DNA of 64,000 nt, taken from NCBI GenBank assembly GCA_000507305.1, contig DF240526.1:38092-102091 (forward strand), given 5' to 3'. Numbering within the stretch: the first letter of the stretch is position 1; every line of letters begins with the position of its first letter. The translations under genes and the position numbers were made by a program. The stretch comes from Breviolum minutum Mf 1.05b.01. Its lineage: Eukaryota > Sar > Dinophyceae > Suessiales > Symbiodiniaceae. Shown here one piece after another: positions 61,870-64,000 of the stretch. Under the pieces are notes generated by a model. It saw only the letters and a program-made list of their open reading frames with translations, made no database searches and had not been told where the DNA came from.

Positions 61870-63550
61870 ATGCAGATGTTCAGCGCACTGAAGAAGTCCT
61901 TGACGCCTTCCAAGAAGCTCAAGACTAGCATGATGCAGGTGGAAATGGAGGGGTGGGTGGGTCTTTTTGGCATGGATTGCTGTTTGTTTGAACATTTACC
62001 TTATCAATATTCCCGTAGAGAAATTGAGGATGATGGCAGTAGCCTTCTTCCCCTTTCATCTGCTGCGCTACTTTTTTGGGGACACAAAGCCCCCGAAAAA
62101 AAGAAAAACAACTGGGATGTAAGGAAACCTGAAACTCGGGAAACATGGCTCTCGCTGTAAAGGGATACATCGATTTCCTTCACGGCAAGTCTCTTTTCCT
62201 GATCCAGGCCACTGAGACGTGTTCTGTTGCGTCAGATGACTCTGGATCTCAAATCAGCCTGAGCCTTTCTCAGGATGCAGAACTTGAAAAGCTTTTCACC
62301 GACATGGAACAGGTGCAAGAACGGCTCGTTGGAGTCATTGTGACCATCTTTGCCAGCGGTTCTTATGATGAAAATTTCCGAGAAGTGCGCCCAGAAACAG
62401 TTCCAGGGGAGAAAGTCAGCACATATTCCTTGAGTTTGTTTGCAGTGCAGCAGCTACAGGACTACTTATCAGGAAAGCTGACCCCTGAGGGCATCTGGAC
62501 ACAGCTGGTGGAAGATATTCGCAGCGTTCCAGCGGATAGCGTGACCTTCAACTGGGAATGCTGTGGAGCTTGTTCCGACAGAGGCTTTCGCCAAGCCGCA
62601 CGAGCGAGTGCACTCGGCACCAGCAGATCTCGAGGGTTGATTTCAGCATCCAGAAGTTCGACCGTGGACTTGATTGCATTCGCCCTCCAGAGTGGCTTCT
62701 CTGTGATGTGCTCTGATTTTAGTTTGAAGGCACTTATCTCCGAGTGGTCAGAAGAGCTCTTGGGTCCCAATCCATTCACACGCTTACCTGGCACTTGTGA
62801 TGATCAGTTTCAGTTGGAGTTCTTCCCAGAACACTTGAAGAATGAAGACGTTCCACAGCAACCTGGAAGATAACAAACCGTCACAGGTTTGTTTTTTCCG
62901 ACTTTTTTTCTTTTGGTTTGATCAAAACAGACCTGGTGGGTCCAATTCATTATTTTTCAAAAGATAAAAAGACGAGATTCTGTCTCGAAAGTATCCCAAA
63001 TCCCAAATCGCAAGCTTCTTGTCCTAGAATCTCCGTAGCGTAAAAACGTGTGTAACGTGTGAGGCAACTGCAGGTGGTTGGGGAGCTATGTGCCCAAGAT
63101 GGGAAAGCAGCAGTTGGTGCCCTCAGTGATACGATCCTCTACACCCTGAATCCACGGCGCAAGGCTACACAAGTCTATCAAGTGAAAGTCCTGACCGTTG
63201 TGACGAAGTGGAGAGGCTCTGAGATTCCTGAAGCTATGAAGTGTGAAGTTCAACATGGTGATGCCAGAAAACGAGGAGTTGCAGGTCATGTAGCATTGTC
63301 CTATCCATCTGGTGGTCAGCTGATTACTAGCATGGGTCATTGGATTGAGCTTACTCGTATTAACACATCAGTTGAATCCATGATGCAAGTTGCAGCCAGG
63401 AACTTCGGGGAAGAGGAAATCTTTAAACATCGAGCTGAATTGAGCAGTGCTAGGAATGAAACTGAAAGACAGCAATGTGTTCAAAAGCTCAGCAAGCAGA
63501 TGATTCAGAAATCTGTTCCTTCGTCCATGAAAGCCCGCACTAAGTTCTGA
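61870..63550 (+). CDS. Orphan protein of about 394 residues
   Basis: Three exons: 61870-61938 (MQMFSALKKSLTPSKKLKTS, basic, phase 0), 62208 to about 62846, and 63074-63550. The first junction is certain in phase (CAG|GTGGAA donor, CAG|GCC acceptor). The second donor is probably GA at 62847, because the frame otherwise stops at 62873. The middle exon has a helical segment (DAELEKLFTDMEQVQERLVG) and the hydrophobic VIVTIFASGSYDENF. The last exon is well ordered (LSDTILYTLNPRRKATQVYQ, then VKVLTVVTKWRGSEIPEAM and HVALSYPSGGQLITSMGHWI) and ends ARTKF. No transmembrane helix is obvious. I do not recognise a family. Length, balanced composition and clean splice phases say it is a real expressed gene. 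Confidence 0.7.
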
Positions 63551-63639
63551 GACTCCTTTGAGGGGGTTGGATGTATAGCGGAACGGTGCCGTGCGAACGT
63601 GATGACTTATGATTCAGACAGGCTTCCTGTACAGTGGAA

Positions 63640-64000
63640 ATGCCTCTTTAAAAAATCTAATAAAATCTTATCGAATATATCTTGGATTTATTGACAAACA
63701 AGAATTTGATATAGAAATAGATATTAATAAACGATATTTCAAAAGATCTATTTGATTTATATATTTGATTAATATTATTAATTTTTGGCAGAAGAAAATT
63801 CATAAAATAAATATATATATATATTTTTATATTATCTTATAAAAAATATTATATTTTTTTCTTAACATAATTTAAAAATAGATTTAAATAGGAATTTGAA
63901 GATTTAAATAAGATTATGAGGAAATATATATTAAAAATTAATATTTTTAAAATATTTATAAATTATATTATAGGATTTAAAAAATAAAAAGATGATTTTA
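63640..64000. other. Extremely AT-rich tract at window end
   Basis: From about 63640 the sequence turns abruptly to AAAAATCTAATAAAATCTTA-like composition, nearly free of G and C to the window edge, unlike the moderate GC content of the rest. No gene is visible in it. Confidence 0.8.

Noticed and set aside
1..64000. Search for a dinoflagellate spliced-leader relic, tRNA genes, rRNA or CRISPR arrays
   Set aside because: No spliced-leader-like 22-mer, cloverleaf, rRNA block or spaced direct-repeat array was seen by eye.

Overview
The window is nuclear DNA of a dinoflagellate, probably a Symbiodiniaceae-like or related alga. The evidence comes from gene structure. Coding sequence is cut into many short exons. 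In genes whose reading frame can be followed through every splice, the intron donors are a mixture of GT, GC and GA. Acceptors are almost always AG followed by G. Every gene I can support lies on the + strand, which fits the long unidirectional gene arrays of dinoflagellates. Nothing prokaryotic (operons, ribosome binding sites, tRNA or rRNA genes) was seen. Species cannot be decided from the sequence.

Layout. 1-1.77 kb: 3' part of a circularly permuted RbgA/YlqF-type ribosome-assembly GTPase. 1.8-8.8 kb: gene-poor, with short terminal-inverted-repeat elements and simple repeats. 8.8-11.8 kb: a complete seven-exon FAD-dependent amine-oxidase-like protein with a signal peptide. 13.7-25.6 kb: a very fragmented gene for a charged coiled-coil protein with EF-hands. 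26-31 kb: weak exon candidates and a dead LINE reverse transcriptase fragment. 31.4-34 kb: an organelle-type PPR protein. 34-41.3 kb: mostly non-coding with a few exon candidates. 41.8-44.4 kb: a CDKAL1-type tRNA methylthiotransferase. 44.6-47.0 kb: a CtIP/Sae2-type DNA-end-resection protein. 48.5-53.1 kb: a polycystin (PKD2/TRPP) channel. 58.0-60.2 kb: a UBE2W-type ubiquitin-conjugating enzyme. 61.9-63.6 kb: an orphan protein of about 394 residues. The last 360 bases are extremely AT-rich.

The genes do not form an obvious pathway; they look like an ordinary unidirectional array of unrelated housekeeping and signalling genes. The most notable signals are three families of small (about 100-120 bp) inverted-repeat elements scattered through introns and spacers, and a 48-bp tandem duplication inside the CDKAL1 coding sequence. 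That duplication carries AG|GT in each copy. It either breaks the reading frame or is a 49-nt intron in the act of being born, and splicing it out restores the C-terminal TRAM domain exactly.

Limits: exon boundaries were read by eye from frame continuity and splice dinucleotides, without transcript data. Joins described as frame-consistent are well supported; others are approximate.
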